Assembly: GCA_040954595.2 (NCBI GenBank)
Contig: CM082581.2
Span: 3,906,001 to 3,970,000 of the forward strand
DNA from: Balanoglossus misakiensis
Taxonomy: Eukaryota; Hemichordata
Reading direction: 5' to 3'
Length of the DNA: 64,000 nucleotides
The position numbers and the translations under genes are program-made. Position 1 is the first letter of the stretch; each line of letters starts with the position of its first letter. Of this stretch, positions 1 to 13,731 are shown one piece after another. Under the pieces are notes generated by a model, which ran no database searches, had not been told where the DNA came from, and was given only the letters and a program-made list of their open reading frames with translations.

Positions 1-398
1 TTCGGAAGACTATTTAGAATACTAATGCACATAATAAAAAATATGGTGAGTGAATTACTTTAGTTTGTCTCGGTATGGAAATAAAAAGTACCGGGTTTTA
101 AAATTTGTCACAATAAATCATCACAAAACCAGCAGGGGCGCCAAAATGTGAAAAAAAAACAACACCATTTAACATATCATTTGATATGAATACAGCGACA
201 TTTATGTGTACTTATGAGAAGTTACATATCATGTGCGTATGAAAAGTTTCAGCTCGTATTGAAATCCCACTTGGTTATCATTGGCTTGTCCCCCACCCCT
301 TCAGTGTTGATGGGGTCAAAGGTTAATCTGTGAGGGCGCTGGTGTGTGTTGCATGTTGTGCATGCATATCGCATGCATATGGACGGACAGATAAGAAA
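1..398. other. Upstream flank of TP53RK
   Basis: AT-rich sequence with no coding signal. The last 100 bases lead into the TP53RK start and presumably hold its promoter and 5' UTR. An in-frame ATG lies 69 bases upstream of the chosen start (position 330), but the residues it would add are Cys-rich and unlike the family. Confidence 0.5.
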
Positions 399-1643
399 AT
401 GGACACTGACGGAACACCATCGTCGAGTTCAGATCATAGTATGGTATATGGCAAGCTTATAAAACAAGGTGCTGAGGCCCGGTTGTACTCTGGGAAGTTT
501 ATGGGTCGACCGACCATTATTAAAGAACGCTTCAAGAAGAAGTATCGCCATCCTACACTTGATAAGAAATTGACCCATCGACGCACAGTTAGAGAAGTGA
601 GCGCAATCCTCAGATGTCGAAAAGCAGGTGTGGTAGAAATACTTATGTAGATAACTGAAAGTCTACAGTTATTGTTTATAACCCATTGGTTAATTACGGA
701 TCGAGAGTGGATGTCAAGTCCACATTGATCGATAACACAGTCGCGCATGTTGTAGCCCCAAGCCCTAACACTAAGAAAATGACTAAATCACACCACACCA
801 CACCACACCACAAAGTGAGAGTGATCATCAAAAGTATATTGTATGCCACTTGATACTACATTTTGTAGCTAGTGTCATCTCAGCTTACTATCTCATAAAT
901 AAAATATACACCTATATCTCTCAATATATATGTGACAGTAGCATAATCTTTGCATGCCCAAAAGCATTTACCATGGTTTCGCCCCCTTTATGTGTAGTAA
1001 GTGAATGTATTTATTCTCCGGTATTTTTATCAAAATGACCACAACAACAATGTGAGTGAATGAGATCATTATGAAAGAGATGTTTTGCTTGTTTTCAATA
1101 ATTTTTATTGATCATTTGTATTCACATGCTCTTGTATGTCCTTTTCATCCCACTCTAGGTATTTGCACACCAACTGTATACTTTGTTGACTATGAATCCC
1201 ACAAAATATACATGGAAAATTTTGAAGCTGCCACGACTGTCAGAGATTACATAATTTCAGAAGGGAAGTCAACGCAGAGTGAAACTCGGCAAAGGCTGAT
1301 GACGCTGGCAAGTAAAATTGGATCGGTCCTGGCAACCATGCATGATAGCGACATCATCCACGGCGACCTCACAACATCCAACATGTTGCTACGGAAACCA
1401 GTTGATGTGTCTCCAGTCATCCTTATCGACTTTGGACTCAGTTCAGTGTCAGCCCTGCATGAAGACAAGGGAGTCGATCTCTATGTCCTAGAGAGGGCCT
1501 TCTTGAGTACTCATCCGAACACTGAAGATGTTTTTGATCACATTTTAGCAACCTATCGTAAATCATCCAAGAAATCTAGTGAAGTGTTAAAGAAATTAGA
1601 TGAAGTTCGATTGCGAGGAAGAAAAAGAAATATGGTTGGATAA
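399..1643 (+). CDS. TP53RK / Bud32 atypical kinase (KEOPS subunit), two exons
   Basis: Exons 399-627 and 1159-1643 (stop included) join in phase 1 to give 237 residues; the human protein is 253. The product is the small Bud32/PRPK kinase-ATPase of the KEOPS/EKC complex, which supports N6-threonylcarbamoyladenosine formation on tRNA. Visible motifs are KQGAEA (22-27) in the glycine-rich-loop position, the beta-3 lysine in TIIKERF (K42), the HGDLTTSN catalytic loop (144-151), IDFGLS (166-171), and the family's basic C-terminal tail RLRGRKR. The donor is gcag|gtgtgg and the acceptor ctctag|gtattt. The start at 399 is preferred over the in-frame ATG at 330 because it has a good context (gaaaATGg) and gives the usual N-terminal length. 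METTL15 follows on the same strand 918 bases later. Confidence 0.95.
628..1158 (+). other. TP53RK intron
   Basis: A 531-base phase-1 intron. It holds a short CCACA-type tandem repeat near 790-812 and nothing else recognisable. The small open frames inside show no family resemblance. Confidence 0.85.
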
Positions 1644-2560
1644 AAGCAGCCATTTCTCTTCTCAGACGTCAGGGGCTTTTGTTAGTAGGACAATATTTAG
1701 TAACATTAAATGTTCATACCCCATTGGATATCACATTATCTGTAATCATTTCCTCATATGTTTAACTGTATTATTTGATTAGTAATTACAAAATGCTATT
1801 TATAGCAAATGGATCTTGTTAATTGGTGTGTTCATTTTAGTCATTGACAAAAAAAATCGTCTGAAACCAGTGTTTCTTGGGGCTTTAAAAGGATGCTGAA
1901 AGCCTGCAATCAATGGCAAGCACTTTCTCTCAGTCATTTTGACACAAATGTTTTGCACAATCATATTGGATATACCTCTCCAAATTATACTAACTTTCGT
2001 GGAATTATGATTATTGTAAATTAAACAAACTAGTGACAAAATGGCCTTCAAAAATTTACTGTTATTGTGGGAAAACTAATTTTGTGTTTTAAATGTCTGA
2101 GATATGGTTTTGCCATGGGAGGGACTACACTATAGAGTGTTAGATTTTTATTGAACCATCATGGTTGACATTTGTATGGCATAAAACCAAGTCAATTTTC
2201 ATAGAACCCCACAAAAATGCTGTACGGCAGAGTCAGCAACAAGCATCTAGTGTGATTATTCTCTCCCCCCCGAAAACGAATGGTTCATCCCTTCGACCGG
2301 AAGCTGTTATCCACGTGTCAAAGGTCACTGAGTGAAACATGTGCTGTTCTCAACAAGTGATGAATCAATACACTTCTCTTTGATCTGCTGTATGTGATCT
2401 TGGCTGTCTCTTGGATTTCAATTACACAGCTATCACTACTAATACCATCGCCGATTCCACTGTCTCCACTCGCGGTGCAAGAACCGCTGAATAAACACAA
2501 TCACATCGCATCGTTCGTGCTCGACCTGAGGCTGAGCCAAACGGGTCGGCGAGCGTCGGA
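1644..2560. other. TP53RK 3' flank and METTL15 promoter region
   Basis: The first part should be the TP53RK 3' UTR; an ATTAAA at 1705-1710 is a possible poly(A) signal. From about 2270 the sequence becomes richer in C, G and CpG and runs into METTL15 exon 1, so the METTL15 promoter and 5' UTR probably lie at about 2270-2560. No further coding sequence is seen. Confidence 0.5.
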
Positions 2561-5500
2561 ATGGCGATGTCATCAACGATATTTCTCCGTAACTTTGCCG
2601 CCGTGAAACTGTGTCTCCGAACCATGGTACCAAAAATACGCCTCACCACTAGAAACTGCAGTGCTGCTGTGAAGGATTTTCATTCAAAACTTGGTTCAGA
2701 GCAAGTTGACCCCGATCAGGGTATCCATGGTAACAGTTTACATATCCCAGTGATGCTGGAAGAAGTGCTTAGTTTTTTCTCACCACAGGATGGACAGGTG
2801 AGATGTTTTCAGTAAACCAAGGGACAGCTTTGCTGTTTTGATTAAAAGCAATGACATGTCTGAATTGTTGATGCAGATTCAGAGATGTATCATAATGAAA
2901 TGGTTTTAATATTTGATGGGCATATGGTTTACCATTGGAAGTTGGGAGATCTGGCTGGGTGGCAATGTGAAAAAAAAAAAATGTAATTTGAAGACTAAGA
3001 TTTTAACCATATATGGCCCTGGTACATGTAAACTATGGATGATTTTGCAGGCATTATCATTTGTCAAGTTTGATGCCTCTATCTTTTGGAAAACTGGCCT
3101 TAAAGGGACAAGGTTGCCAACTTATGACAGTTATAAAAATTACAACTCCAATGACTAGCATTTTAAGGATCAGCACTTGGAGTAGAGTAAGATAACAGTA
3201 AACATGGTTGAGTAATGCTAGAAAACTCAATTCTACTGTTGATATTTTCATGAAATTTTGCATGCTTGAAAAATATCATGGTAAAATAAACCCCATGAAT
3301 TGTTTTGCCCATAGAAATAAACACTTATGGAAAAAATGCTGACGATATGATCTATTCTACCTACCTGTGACAGCTATTTTTCAGGCAGCCGGTTTCAGTT
3401 TTGTCACAATAACTGGTACAGTGTACCACCAGTATATAATAAATGCACAGTACATGAATCCTTCCAGGCTATACTTTGTCAGAGACAATTTGTAGGCATG
3501 CCTTGACTGGTTTGATTCCACTATGAATTTCTTCAATTCCTTGTTAATTAATTTAACAATATAACATGTCTTTTCTTTCGTTAGGTTTTTATCGATATGA
3601 CATTTGGAGCTGGTGGGCACAGTACTGCTATTCTGAATTCAGCCAATAATATCACTGTGTATGGTCTAGACAGAGACCCATGGGCTATTGGAGTTGCCAA
3701 GCAACTGGCAGACAAACAATTTGGGTAAGAATCACAGGCTAAGGATAATGTGTTAATTACTGGACACTTGTAATGTTACCAGTGCTCATCATGTATTAGT
3801 AACACTAATTTTAAACCATGCAAAGACCTTCAAAGTTGGTTTAAGTGGAAAAATGGCCAATACCTCATTTTCAATAACTGCTGGCAAGATGTTGTAACAC
3901 TCCTGACAAGAAGGAAACATTTAATTTGTCTGCATTGGTTAATGGGCCGGTACATAACTTACACCTGTGTAACAGAATGTTTGTCAACATAATCTTGTTA
4001 CCAAGATAGTGTTTTGAGTACTACATGTAGTTAGTATAACAGTAGTTTTCAATGTATTGTACATTGTGAATGCTGAGTGACCTGATCAGTGTAGTTTTGT
4101 GACAGAAATATTGATCTTTCATATGAATGTACAATGCTAGCTTTATGTGCTTTCACTATATTGCAGTTATATGTACATGCTGTATGTTTTCTTTGTGTTG
4201 AATCAATAGAGAGAGACTGATACCACTCCAAGGAAAGTTCAGTGAACTTGGGCAAGTTCTGGAATCACACGGTGTTGGTAACAATTCCGTTGATGGAATA
4301 CTCATTGATGCTGGATGTTCATCAATGCAACTTGACAATGCAGAGAGAGGATTTTCACTTAGTAAAGACGGTCCACTAGATATGAGAATGGATGGAAGCA
4401 GGTAATTGGTTTTGTAAATATTGAAATGCCTTTTGTCATTCTATGATAAAGTAAAAAGCCAATGATCAAAATGTCTTGCTGAAGAATGATTAGACTCTCT
4501 CACAGCCCACGCTTCGCTACAGGGCTCTTTACATGTTGTACAATGACGTGCCCTCAACCGTTTAGCACAGGAGACCATAGGCCTGCATAGGCGGTGAGAG
4601 AGACTGTGAGAGAGTCTAGCTGTAGATAGACTCCACTTTTTTCAAGACATCTGTATTTGTTTACTCAGCACTAGATGCTTTTGCGTGTATCACTGTGAAA
4701 CAAGTATAGAGTGATCAGGGCCTATGTTTTCCAGAGCAGTCCTGGATAATCTTTGAGTTTTGAAAGTTTAAAGGTTCATTAGCTGTAACTTTTTGCTATG
4801 GTTTCAGCCATTTTGCTAAATGTTCGTCTACTGCAGTTTCCTGTTCAAATCCCTGAACCATGATGAATTGCCCAATATCTGGCTTATTGAGACAACATAT
4901 ATGTTTAAAATTAAAACAATGGATTTGGACTGAACCATGGTGGTGAAAGGGTAAAGAAAATGACTGTAGTTGATCAATTTGTATTTTTTACAGGAATCCA
5001 AATCAACCAACTGCAGCTGATGTGGTGAATTCTCTCAGCGAGATGGATTTGGCCAAAATTTTCAAGACCTATGGTGAGGAGAAACAGTCGCGCAAGATTG
5101 CTCGTGGCATAGTAGAGTATCGTAAAAACTGGCAGCCAATATCCACCACCAAAGAATTAGCACACATTGTGTCTTGTGCTTTCACCCATCGTGAAGCCCA
5201 GAAGCGTAAGGACAAACTGAAAAGATCAGCCCATACCGCCACCAAGACATTCCAAGCGCTGCGCATATTTGTGAACAACGAACTCAATGAACTCGCTCTC
5301 GGTCTGGAAGAAGCGGAGAAATTGTTGAAACCTGGTGGCAAGTTGGCTGTCTTGACATTTCATTCTCTGGAAGATAGAATTGTGAAAAGGTTTCTGAGAG
5401 GGATCGATTACTCAGAGAAACCCAGTATGAGCATACGAGACAAGATGAGAAGCGGTATGAACAGAGAGACAAAGCCGTGGAGGGAAATTCATAAGAAAGT

Positions 5501-5594
5501 TATAGAAGCATCAGAAGATGATGTTCAGACGAATCCAAGGGCAAGATCTGCTAAATTAAGAACTGCTGTAAAGGTTGATGAAACTGTTGAATGA
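2561..5594 (+). CDS. METTL15, mitochondrial 12S rRNA N4-methylcytidine methyltransferase (RsmH/MraW family)
   Basis: Four exons: 2561-2797, 3585-3724, 4210-4401 and 4994-5594. They join in frame to 389 residues, close to the roughly 400 of the human protein. METTL15 methylates N4 of a cytidine in mitochondrial small-subunit rRNA using SAM. The first 40 residues are rich in R, K, S and T and almost free of acidic residues, as in a mitochondrial targeting sequence. HIPVMLEEV (61-69) opens the RsmH domain, followed by the SAM-binding loop [10 protein letters not shown] (83-92), LDRDP (107-111), [32 protein letters not shown] and [14 protein letters not shown]. All are family hallmarks. The exon 3 acceptor (aatag|agag) is the least certain splice site. 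An AATAAA at 5856-5861 fits as the poly(A) signal. Confidence 0.94.
4491..4618. mobile_element. Short TIR element (MITE) in METTL15 intron 3
   Basis: A segment of about 128 bases bounded by perfect 15-base inverted repeats: tagactctctcacag at the left and its reverse complement at 4604-4618. The outer TA on both sides could be a TA target duplication, as in Tc1/mariner-type MITEs. No coding capacity. Confidence 0.6.
4911..4951. repeat. Partial copy of the CCCTTTCACC-type MITE
   Basis: The segment ending ccatggtggtgaaaggg closely matches the right half of the intact copy at 22118-22202. The left half is too diverged to place. It lies just upstream of METTL15 exon 4. Confidence 0.55.
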
Positions 5595-6293
5595 GTTGAA
5601 TGCTTTTTACAGGATGTGCGCTACCAAATATATTTTCCAAGATTTTGAAGTCCATGTTAGACTTGTGAAAAATTGTTTTTACACCTACTGCAATCCAATT
5701 GTTATGGAATAGTCTTTGCCTTCACATATTCACAGCAGTGTTCATAGATTTATTAAACAGAAATTCAGTAAGTGGTACTTTGTCATCAATCATCATGGTC
5801 ATTCTGTCATCACAACTAAATACATTATGTAAATTGTCAGTTTCTGTGATATGAAAATAAATGCACTCTGTTGGATTATGATTTTTCTTTCACTGTTTTT
5901 TAAGCTACTCGATGATTATAGTGATGTCCATCAACAGTTCTCAGAAACCATGGGTCATGCAAGTTTGATGTTTAGTGTTCAGGTCCCTGGATCCTTCTCA
6001 AAAATCTGCTATTCCAACATTTGATCAGAATTGTTATATTCAAAAGTGACATGTCTATCAGGTATAGTTTGATTTGTAATAATCAATCAGATGGGCACTT
6101 ACTGAAAAAAAATTGAGCTTTTGACCCAAAACAGACAAAAATCCCTGAAATATAATAATTTAATCCATATTGTTGGCATATTATAGTGAAATCCCTTTGG
6201 CCATGCAAACCAACATTGCAAATAAAACATGAGCGGCTTCTGAGAAATGGATTTTAACAAAACTTGCGCTCATACATGTAGTCTGATCTTGGT

Positions 6294-6312
6294 CCCCCCC
6301 CCCCCCCCCCCC
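6294..6312. repeat. Poly-C tract (19 C)
   Basis: An uninterrupted run of 19 cytosines, one of several long homopolymeric C or G runs in the window (others at 24369-24383, 27248-27262, 31180-31200 and 40483-40494). Confidence 0.95.
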
Positions 6313-6933
6313 ATCCTATCATTTTGGTGCCGATAGGGCGCCCTCTAGAGAGGCTAGGTGGTGGACGTTGTCTCTTGGGAGTGTCACTCACTGCATAGAA
6401 CTAACAACCCACCCCTCTTAGGGGCATTTGATATCCTAAGGTGGTCCTGGAAGATTTTTGAGGAAATAAATTCCCAGCAGCCATCAATGAAAAAAATAAA
6501 AAAAGAAGGAAAGCTTGAATAGTCATGTGAAAGGACCATCTGAAGGTACTTTCTGGCACATATTTTTTATTTTGAGCATTCCATTTTAGGCTGTATCAGA
6601 TTTTCAACATTTCTTAGGCCAAGTTGTGGGGAAAGATTACAATGCCATATGTCATGCCTTACAAAGATATACAAAGTATAATCATAGGCAGAAAACATAG
6701 TAACTTTTTTTTTGTACGGTTCCTCAGCTGTGTCTTCTTCCTGTTAAAGCCCCTTAAAATTTCCATTTAATTTACTCCATTTATGCAATCACCTATATGG
6801 CTCGTGCATATTTATCATGAATTGTGGCTTTGTCTTGCCACATTTGATGTGGGGCGTCAATACTTGAAGGCATTTTGTCCTCAAACTTGAATGGTGTACA
6901 AAAATGATGTCTTTCTATCACTCAAATGTTCAA

Positions 6934-7017
6934 AGTTCTGAAAGTGTGACTTCGTAGTTGAGAAAAGAACATTTGAGTTCTGAAAGTGTTACTTCATAGT
7001 TGAGAGAAGAACATTTG
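6934..7017. repeat. 42-base tandem duplication
   Basis: Two adjacent copies of a 42-base unit beginning agttctgaaagtgt; they differ at a handful of positions. No coding frame is maintained. Confidence 0.85.
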
Positions 7018-7289
7018 ATGATATAATGAATTTATCTTCTACAAAAATCTTATAATACAAATGACACGAACTCTCATTTGGGGACTGCACATTCTCCATA
7101 CTTCAATTTGCAGATTATGGTCACAGATACGAAATTTTGTTATCATCATCATCATCATCGTCCTGCAATTAAAATTGTTGATATCCATCGAGTAATTTTC
7201 AAACGAAAAACAAGTTTTGATTTACATTCTAAACTTTTTGCCAATGATTAGCAAATGAGCAGCAAAATGTCGCTGTGAACCCTGGGAAT

Positions 7290-7650
7290 AAATGGGAAAT
7301 CCCCGGCACTGTGTAAGCTCTTCCGGGTCACAAGGCAACTTTACATATCAACAGCACTGGAGGAAAAGGAGCGAGGGGTTTTTCCGGGGGAAAATGGTAG
7401 TTTTCTAACCGGAGAAGATTCACATGACAGGTAATAATACTATAATCTGCTAAAGAACGCTAACCCGACTTACAGATTTCGCAAAAATGTCGATTTGTTC
7501 AGGTGTGCTGTAACTAACTTGCCAGGATTCAGTCGTCATGTCGGCGTCGCTATGACGCGCGCTGGTAGTGGTAGGCGTGTATGGTCAAGTTCCTATTCTG
7601 CTGCTCAGGTGAAACAATGATCGTGTTTGTTTATACGACCGTGCCTTGCA
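7290..7650 (+). promoter_or_regulatory. CpG-rich patch, candidate promoter and 5' exon for the DTX3L-like gene
   Basis: CpG density rises here within a CpG-poor region (clusters at about 7310-7390 and 7540-7600). Two good donor-like sites follow: acatgacag|gtaata at 7430/7431 and gctgctcag|gtgaaa near 7609. The first coding exon of the DTX3L-like gene starts with a splice acceptor at 14601/14602, so it needs an upstream noncoding exon, and this patch is the best candidate. The link is inferred; no transcript evidence. Confidence 0.4.
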
Positions 7651-8119
7651 CGTCGCAGTTGTACGTTTGTAGATTTTAACTACAAAGTAGTATTGAATGT
7701 ATGTAGTTCTACTTATGCATGCAAATTTCACAAACAAACGTCAGATTTTTAACGTGCAACAAAACAAACACCAGAAACGACCAGTCTAGTTTGAACACCA
7801 CGATTGCTAAACAAACCTAGCTAACGTGTGGGGGCGGGTATGGCTGTATATTTTTGTATCATAACATTTGATGTTGATAGTCATTTCTTGAAATTTGATG
7901 TGATGTGGTATTTGGGGAGCAAGTTTGGACATGTATGATGAGTGCGATGGTATGTACTTCGAACGGGTCGTCGATATGACACTGTTTATCTATCGCCGAA
8001 TGAAGTAACAGTATTCCTCAGTAAAAACCAGTTGATCAAAATTTAATCAATGTAGCATTAACGTGTACATTTCCAAACTAATGGGAGAGATTAAGAGGTA
8101 CAGTGTGCTAGGGGAGTTG

Positions 8120-8155
<36 letters not shown>

Positions 8156-8198
8156 GTCAGTCAGTCAGCCAGCCAATCAATCAATCAATCAATCAATC
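8120..8198. repeat. (AATC)n / (AGTC)n microsatellite
   Basis: Tandem tetranucleotides: aatc units, then agtc and agcc variants, then aatc again. The Asn-Gln-Ser-Ile open frame across it is a repeat artefact. Confidence 0.95.
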
Positions 8199-11100
8199 CA
8201 ATAAACATTTATAAAGCACCAGAATCAATAACAATGTTATTTTTAAAGGCACTGAAAGTTACCATCAGTGTTCAGAAGTGGGGACAGATGATGTACTTTT
8301 GATAGAAAAAGTGGCGTATTATATTTGCCATCTACCCCAGGTTTATATTTGTAGAATGCCAGCTGAAGCCTAGAATAATTGTTGATGAAGTCAATATTCC
8401 CCTCTCTGTAGTCATTGACTACTGTATACCGAGTATATAGAGATCCAATCATACTTTGTCAATTCTGCTGCTTTGGAATAGGGTGTTACTTCGGGCTGGG
8501 GGGGGGGGTCAAATCACATTATAATTAATTGCACTCTGTGATGTTTATTTCAGATACCAGTGTCCTGAATTATGCACTTTGCAGTATCTTGGTAATAACG
8601 ATAATGAATAAAACTAAGATAAATTTTTTTATGGCTACGTACTCTTGACCTTCACTTTGATATCAGAGATGCTTTTTGTGATAACCTTGACCATGAAATC
8701 CACTTGTGTTGCCCTTTTAACAATCAATCTCCGCAGAGCAATTAAAGTGTGTTTGACACGGCTCTCTAATTTTGGCTACAACATAACAATTACTGGTACT
8801 TCTGTTGCTATGCACATGAGCCACAATTATGTGACAATAGCACAGGCTATCAGAAATTCCATTGCAATAAATCCACCGCTCTTTAAAACAGTCGAGAATC
8901 AGGAACATTTTTGAGGTTTGTGGAGTTTGTATGGATAGAATGCATCTTTATGCAGTGTTAGAACTTGATATATAAACTATCAAAGATTATAAAATTATCA
9001 GCAATTCATATAGTATCACCATCTGAATTATCCAATAATCAGAAAGGTTTCGGACACAAGTCAAGTTATGTGTAGGCCTTTTACAATGTAAATTGCCAAG
9101 TGATTTCTTGGGTGGACAGCAGTTGCATGTTGGCTTATGAAATTTGCCTACCTGGTCTAATAAGACTGGTTTGGTAAAAACCCACTGCCCTTTCAAGATA
9201 TTTGGCTTGATAGGGAAGTTTGGGTCTACCCTGGAACTTAACAGCCTGGATCTGTGAGGACAGTGTAGATTTGACTGTACACATGAGACAAAGTCCATTG
9301 GTCATCTCCCCTATCCCAAGGGGATTTCGCATCTTTACAAGGCATCAGGATTAACTTGTACTTGTAGTCTATCAATGTCTTGGCTCTAAGGTTAAATGGT
9401 CTGATTTGTACCACATGCAGTTTTGTGCTGGGACTGCATGTCTTGGCTCCTGGCAATGGTGCAAACAATATTATGTTTCTCAGTTATTATGGATTGTATG
9501 ACAATGTATCAACTTGATCAGGTTGTGTTGCTGGGATTCATTTGACAGTGCATTACTGAAAGAGCCAGACATTATTAGTGGTATGTCATCTGTTACTAAT
9601 TTGGTTTGCTTGTGGGTGAGGATCGCATGTCGGACATCGACTGATGTTGGCTGGATTTTGGCATTTTGAGGTGTGGGTCAGTCATGTGACCTGTTCAGTT
9701 ACTTGGTCCCTGTCATTCAGTGGCATAACGTATATGGTTGTTGACACAAACATGATGGGGTAACGTTGAAAACATAGCTTGACTGACTTAGCCTTCATGC
9801 TTAAATGGTAAATTGGAATGGACTGATTTGGACGGGAATATACATCATCATACATGTACAGTAGTCAGTACTGGTAGTGGTGTAGCAGGGCTGCCCGTGG
9901 CTAGCAGTAACAAGTATCACTGCATGTCACGACAACATAAAAAACGTTGCCGTTCCCTACATCTGATTTTAATCAGATTGTGATAAGATGTGATTGGGTC
10001 ACATCTACTAATAGGAGGAGACACACACATGGTTCACCCCGAGTGCAGTGATCAAGTGATGAAATGGGATATTTCTATGCAAATGTGACAAGTGTTTTTC
10101 ACGTGCAGTAGGGAAATATAAGGAAATCCATGTTCTGAACTTATTTTGGAATATCCAATCATTTTCTGATTTTTCCTTTTAATCTTAGATTTCTTCAACA
10201 GACATACATGTAAGTGTTGCCATCATCTTGATGCAACTATAGGTATGATTTATGCCTTCAGGTCAAAGTTCACAAGAGATATTTCTTTTTAAAAGCTTGC
10301 TAACACAAACATGTCCCACATACATATAATAGAGTGTTGCAACAAATGATCATTGTACTCAATGGCAAAGTACAACCATTCTTTTTGTTTATAAAATATA
10401 TCCCCTTCCTTCTTGCCCATTCTGTTCTCCCCCCCCCCCATATGAAACCAAAAGTGAAAGTAAACCCAAAGCTACATTATAATGATTATATACATTTCAT
10501 TTTGTGTTTACAACAGTGTTGCCATTTGCTGCTTGAAACAGGTTGGAAGAAACCAACTGAGAAGAGATAATGTAACAGTACACCAAGAGAGATTTATTTT
10601 AAACAACCGAAATGTTATACAACGATGGAAACAAGCTTTTGTAATTTCAGTCACAATCTGGTACAAATTCAGTGAATCCTTTGCATCAGATGTACATTGT
10701 ATAGCGTTAGTTTCACTTTGTATGTTTTAATCAACACATCTCCCTCAGAGTAATGTAATCAGTTTGCAATTGGTTTCTTATAACTGGAGTTAAAAACACT
10801 TCTAACATTTTCAGCAAAATTATTTAGTCAAATGCAGACTGAAATTCAAATTTTCAAAACAACCACAATAATTTTCAGTTTCAAACAACTGCACTTCTCT
10901 TACATGAAACTTACCAATGTAGTAACACAGCAATTTGACTGAGATATGCCAGTTGAATGAGTAAACTTAAAAAGCCATTTTTAGTACACTCAGTAAGAAA
11001 ATGCTATAAATCAGCCTTACTCCTCAATAGCATGATCAATAAGATCAGGTAGGTCAGTCCTGTGGGTTTTTATTTTGTATTATCAATGCCAAAGTTTATT

Positions 11101-13731
11101 GTGGTTTACACACAGACTTTGATAAATTTGACCATCCTTGTCAGACCACTAAGCATGAATAAAACCACCTCTGCACAAGGTACCACACATTGTGCAGAGT
11201 TTTGATTTCCCTCCTGTGCAGTGTATGTAGATTTTCAATATTCACATGTATACATCGTGGCTTATATGGATTTGTGGTATTGGAGATCAAACAATGTGAA
11301 GCAGAATCACAGAAAAGGGATTAGACCATAGTCATAACATTTTATGTTTCTGCACCCCACCTCTCCCCCAAAACAACTTTAAAGTTAGGTTGTAATAAAC
11401 AACTTGAAAATCCATTTCATATTTATAATAAAATACATGTACGTAGATAATTATACATTGTATGTTATACTTGTACAAAGTTGTAGCTTTTTTCACCAAC
11501 ATTTGTGATATCCTTGAATTTAAAAAAAATTGCTTAATTTGAAATCAGATATTGCCAATCTGTTGTTGATACCTAAGATAACTTTTGAAACTATATTACA
11601 AAAAAATTATATGTGTTTTAGTGAAATCCATCAAATAACTGCGTGTGCAAGGACATGAAACATAGAGTTTGGATAGTGTGGCCTGACTGTCTTATGTTCA
11701 CCTATCATGCCTATGCTTGCATGTACAATCTTTGCATGGGGTAGCGTTGCTGCTTAGATTTTTCCTGTGTGGTATGTCTTAGCAACCTGTATTTATAAGG
11801 AGTTGGTTGTAAAGATTAAGTTGCGGACTACTGGTATCAGATGTTTAGGAGTTGTGTGTTCGCCTTTTTAACTTTGTAAATTTATACATTGAACTGTTAG
11901 GCATCGCATTGCCAGGTATTTGCAGGCTTCACTTAGTGTGTTAAACTCGGGTAGTTTGTTAATTGACACTATCAACAAAGTCAACAAAGAACAGGGATTG
12001 ATAGCTATCACAGTTTTGTGTGAGTAGATTGGTATCTGAATGGATGTAAATTACACTTGAAATTGACACATACTAGCTTGACACATTGAATTCCATTCCA
12101 TTAATTGTAAACTAAGTGTCAGTTTTCTGCCATTGTGTATTGTTGCCATTGTTGATTTCAGTGTGCTAGATTTGAGATAATTGCCTCTGGGTTATTGTGT
12201 TTGCATGGGTGTCAACAAAGAGCAAATGATAGAAAAAAGCCATTAATGATTGAAGAAGAAACTATTAAACTTCAATCAGTCTGTTTACTACAAAACATAT
12301 GTTTGAAATGTCAAAAGGGCACCAAATAATTAATGATTCCTGTATCAAAGCTAGTTCATTTAAACATTTATTTGCAAGGAACTTGTTCAATTAACTTTCT
12401 TTTCAATTTTTCCTTTGGGTATTAATAATAGAAATGACAACAAAAAGTTAAGTGTCAATGTAAATGTGGAGCATAAAACAACACCCTAGTTAAAGTTTTC
12501 TCTATTTCAGCATCTAAAAGTTAGGAAAAACATTCATTTAAAGTGTCAGATTTCCTCTTTCTGACTTCAATGTTTAAAAGTTGAATTCTTAATTTCTAGG
12601 CAGAACAAGAACATACATTGTAGCAGTGAAAATTGAAACAGATTTGAACCCAATAGTATACACTGTGTGAACTGATGTAATCAATACAAGGGGTGGGGTT
12701 GTGATCAGTTATGCCAGTCAGTTGTGTTCTTGTGTCACTTGGGAGTATTTTAAAAAGTGAAGAAGGATTTCAAAAATTAGTGTTAGAAAGCCTAAATTTT
12801 ATTTGTAAAGATTGTAGCTATGTTAGCAGTTTCATGTTTTGCTATTGGAATGCACCTGGTAATTTGAGTAACGTTTGCACAGAGCATGTCAATGGTGCCT
12901 GGGCTAGATGCAATGTGGTGGGGGACCTCTGTAAATACACAGTTGTATGCACTTGGTGTGTCTGAACATGCTTTATGACATAGAGTTAGTGACTGTGAGT
13001 GGCTTTTTGCTGAAGTAGGACTATGTCAAGAGGTCAAATGTGACAATAGCTCAGACGTTGAACACTTACATGCAGATTAGGTAAAGATGTAGTAGCTTTT
13101 ATCCAACTGCAAAGTGACCAATGTTGCATGGTTGGTAGTACTCTGTTGAGAGGATTGTTAGTCAAGAGATAGCGAGACTCCAACACGAACCCTTGCATGT
13201 TATAGTGTGGTATGTAGACAATACAGGTACATGTAGGCTCTTGGTCTATTCCTTTATTTGTTGTCTAATTTTGATTTCAGAAAAAATAATGACAACAAAT
13301 TACATGTTAAGATGGAGTAATCTACAAATCGAATTTCTCAATGAATATTTATCTATTGTTTGTTTTTGTAACTGTTAAAGTCAACTTACAATTTTCAGAA
13401 ATCTTGTGTCACATCCCAGTAGACCTGCAATACTGAGGAGACCCAAGGTCTTTTCCTGTTGTGATTACCAAACTACACTAGGTGAATGGTACAAACAGGC
13501 TACTATAAATTTTAGACATGTAAAAACTTGCACTGACTCCACCTATATTGGATCTGTGTGGGAAATTCCCTTTGAACGAAGCAAATTTCTAAAAGTTGTC
13601 TGTCAATTTGAAACAGTAACACCAAATCCTGTTTTTCATACACAAAATGTGTGAAAATATGAATTGATACAAAAGACAATGAAGTGAAGACTTTCTATTG
13701 TTTTTTGAATTACCGGAAATCATGTAGTTAA

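Larger units (their letters stand above)
5595..7290. other. METTL15 3' UTR and intergenic DNA
   Basis: Up to about 5880 this is probably METTL15 3' UTR, ending after the AATAAA at 5856. The rest is AT-rich noncoding sequence with a 19-base poly-C run (6294-6312) and a 42-base tandem duplication (6934-7017). No exon recognised. Confidence 0.6.
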
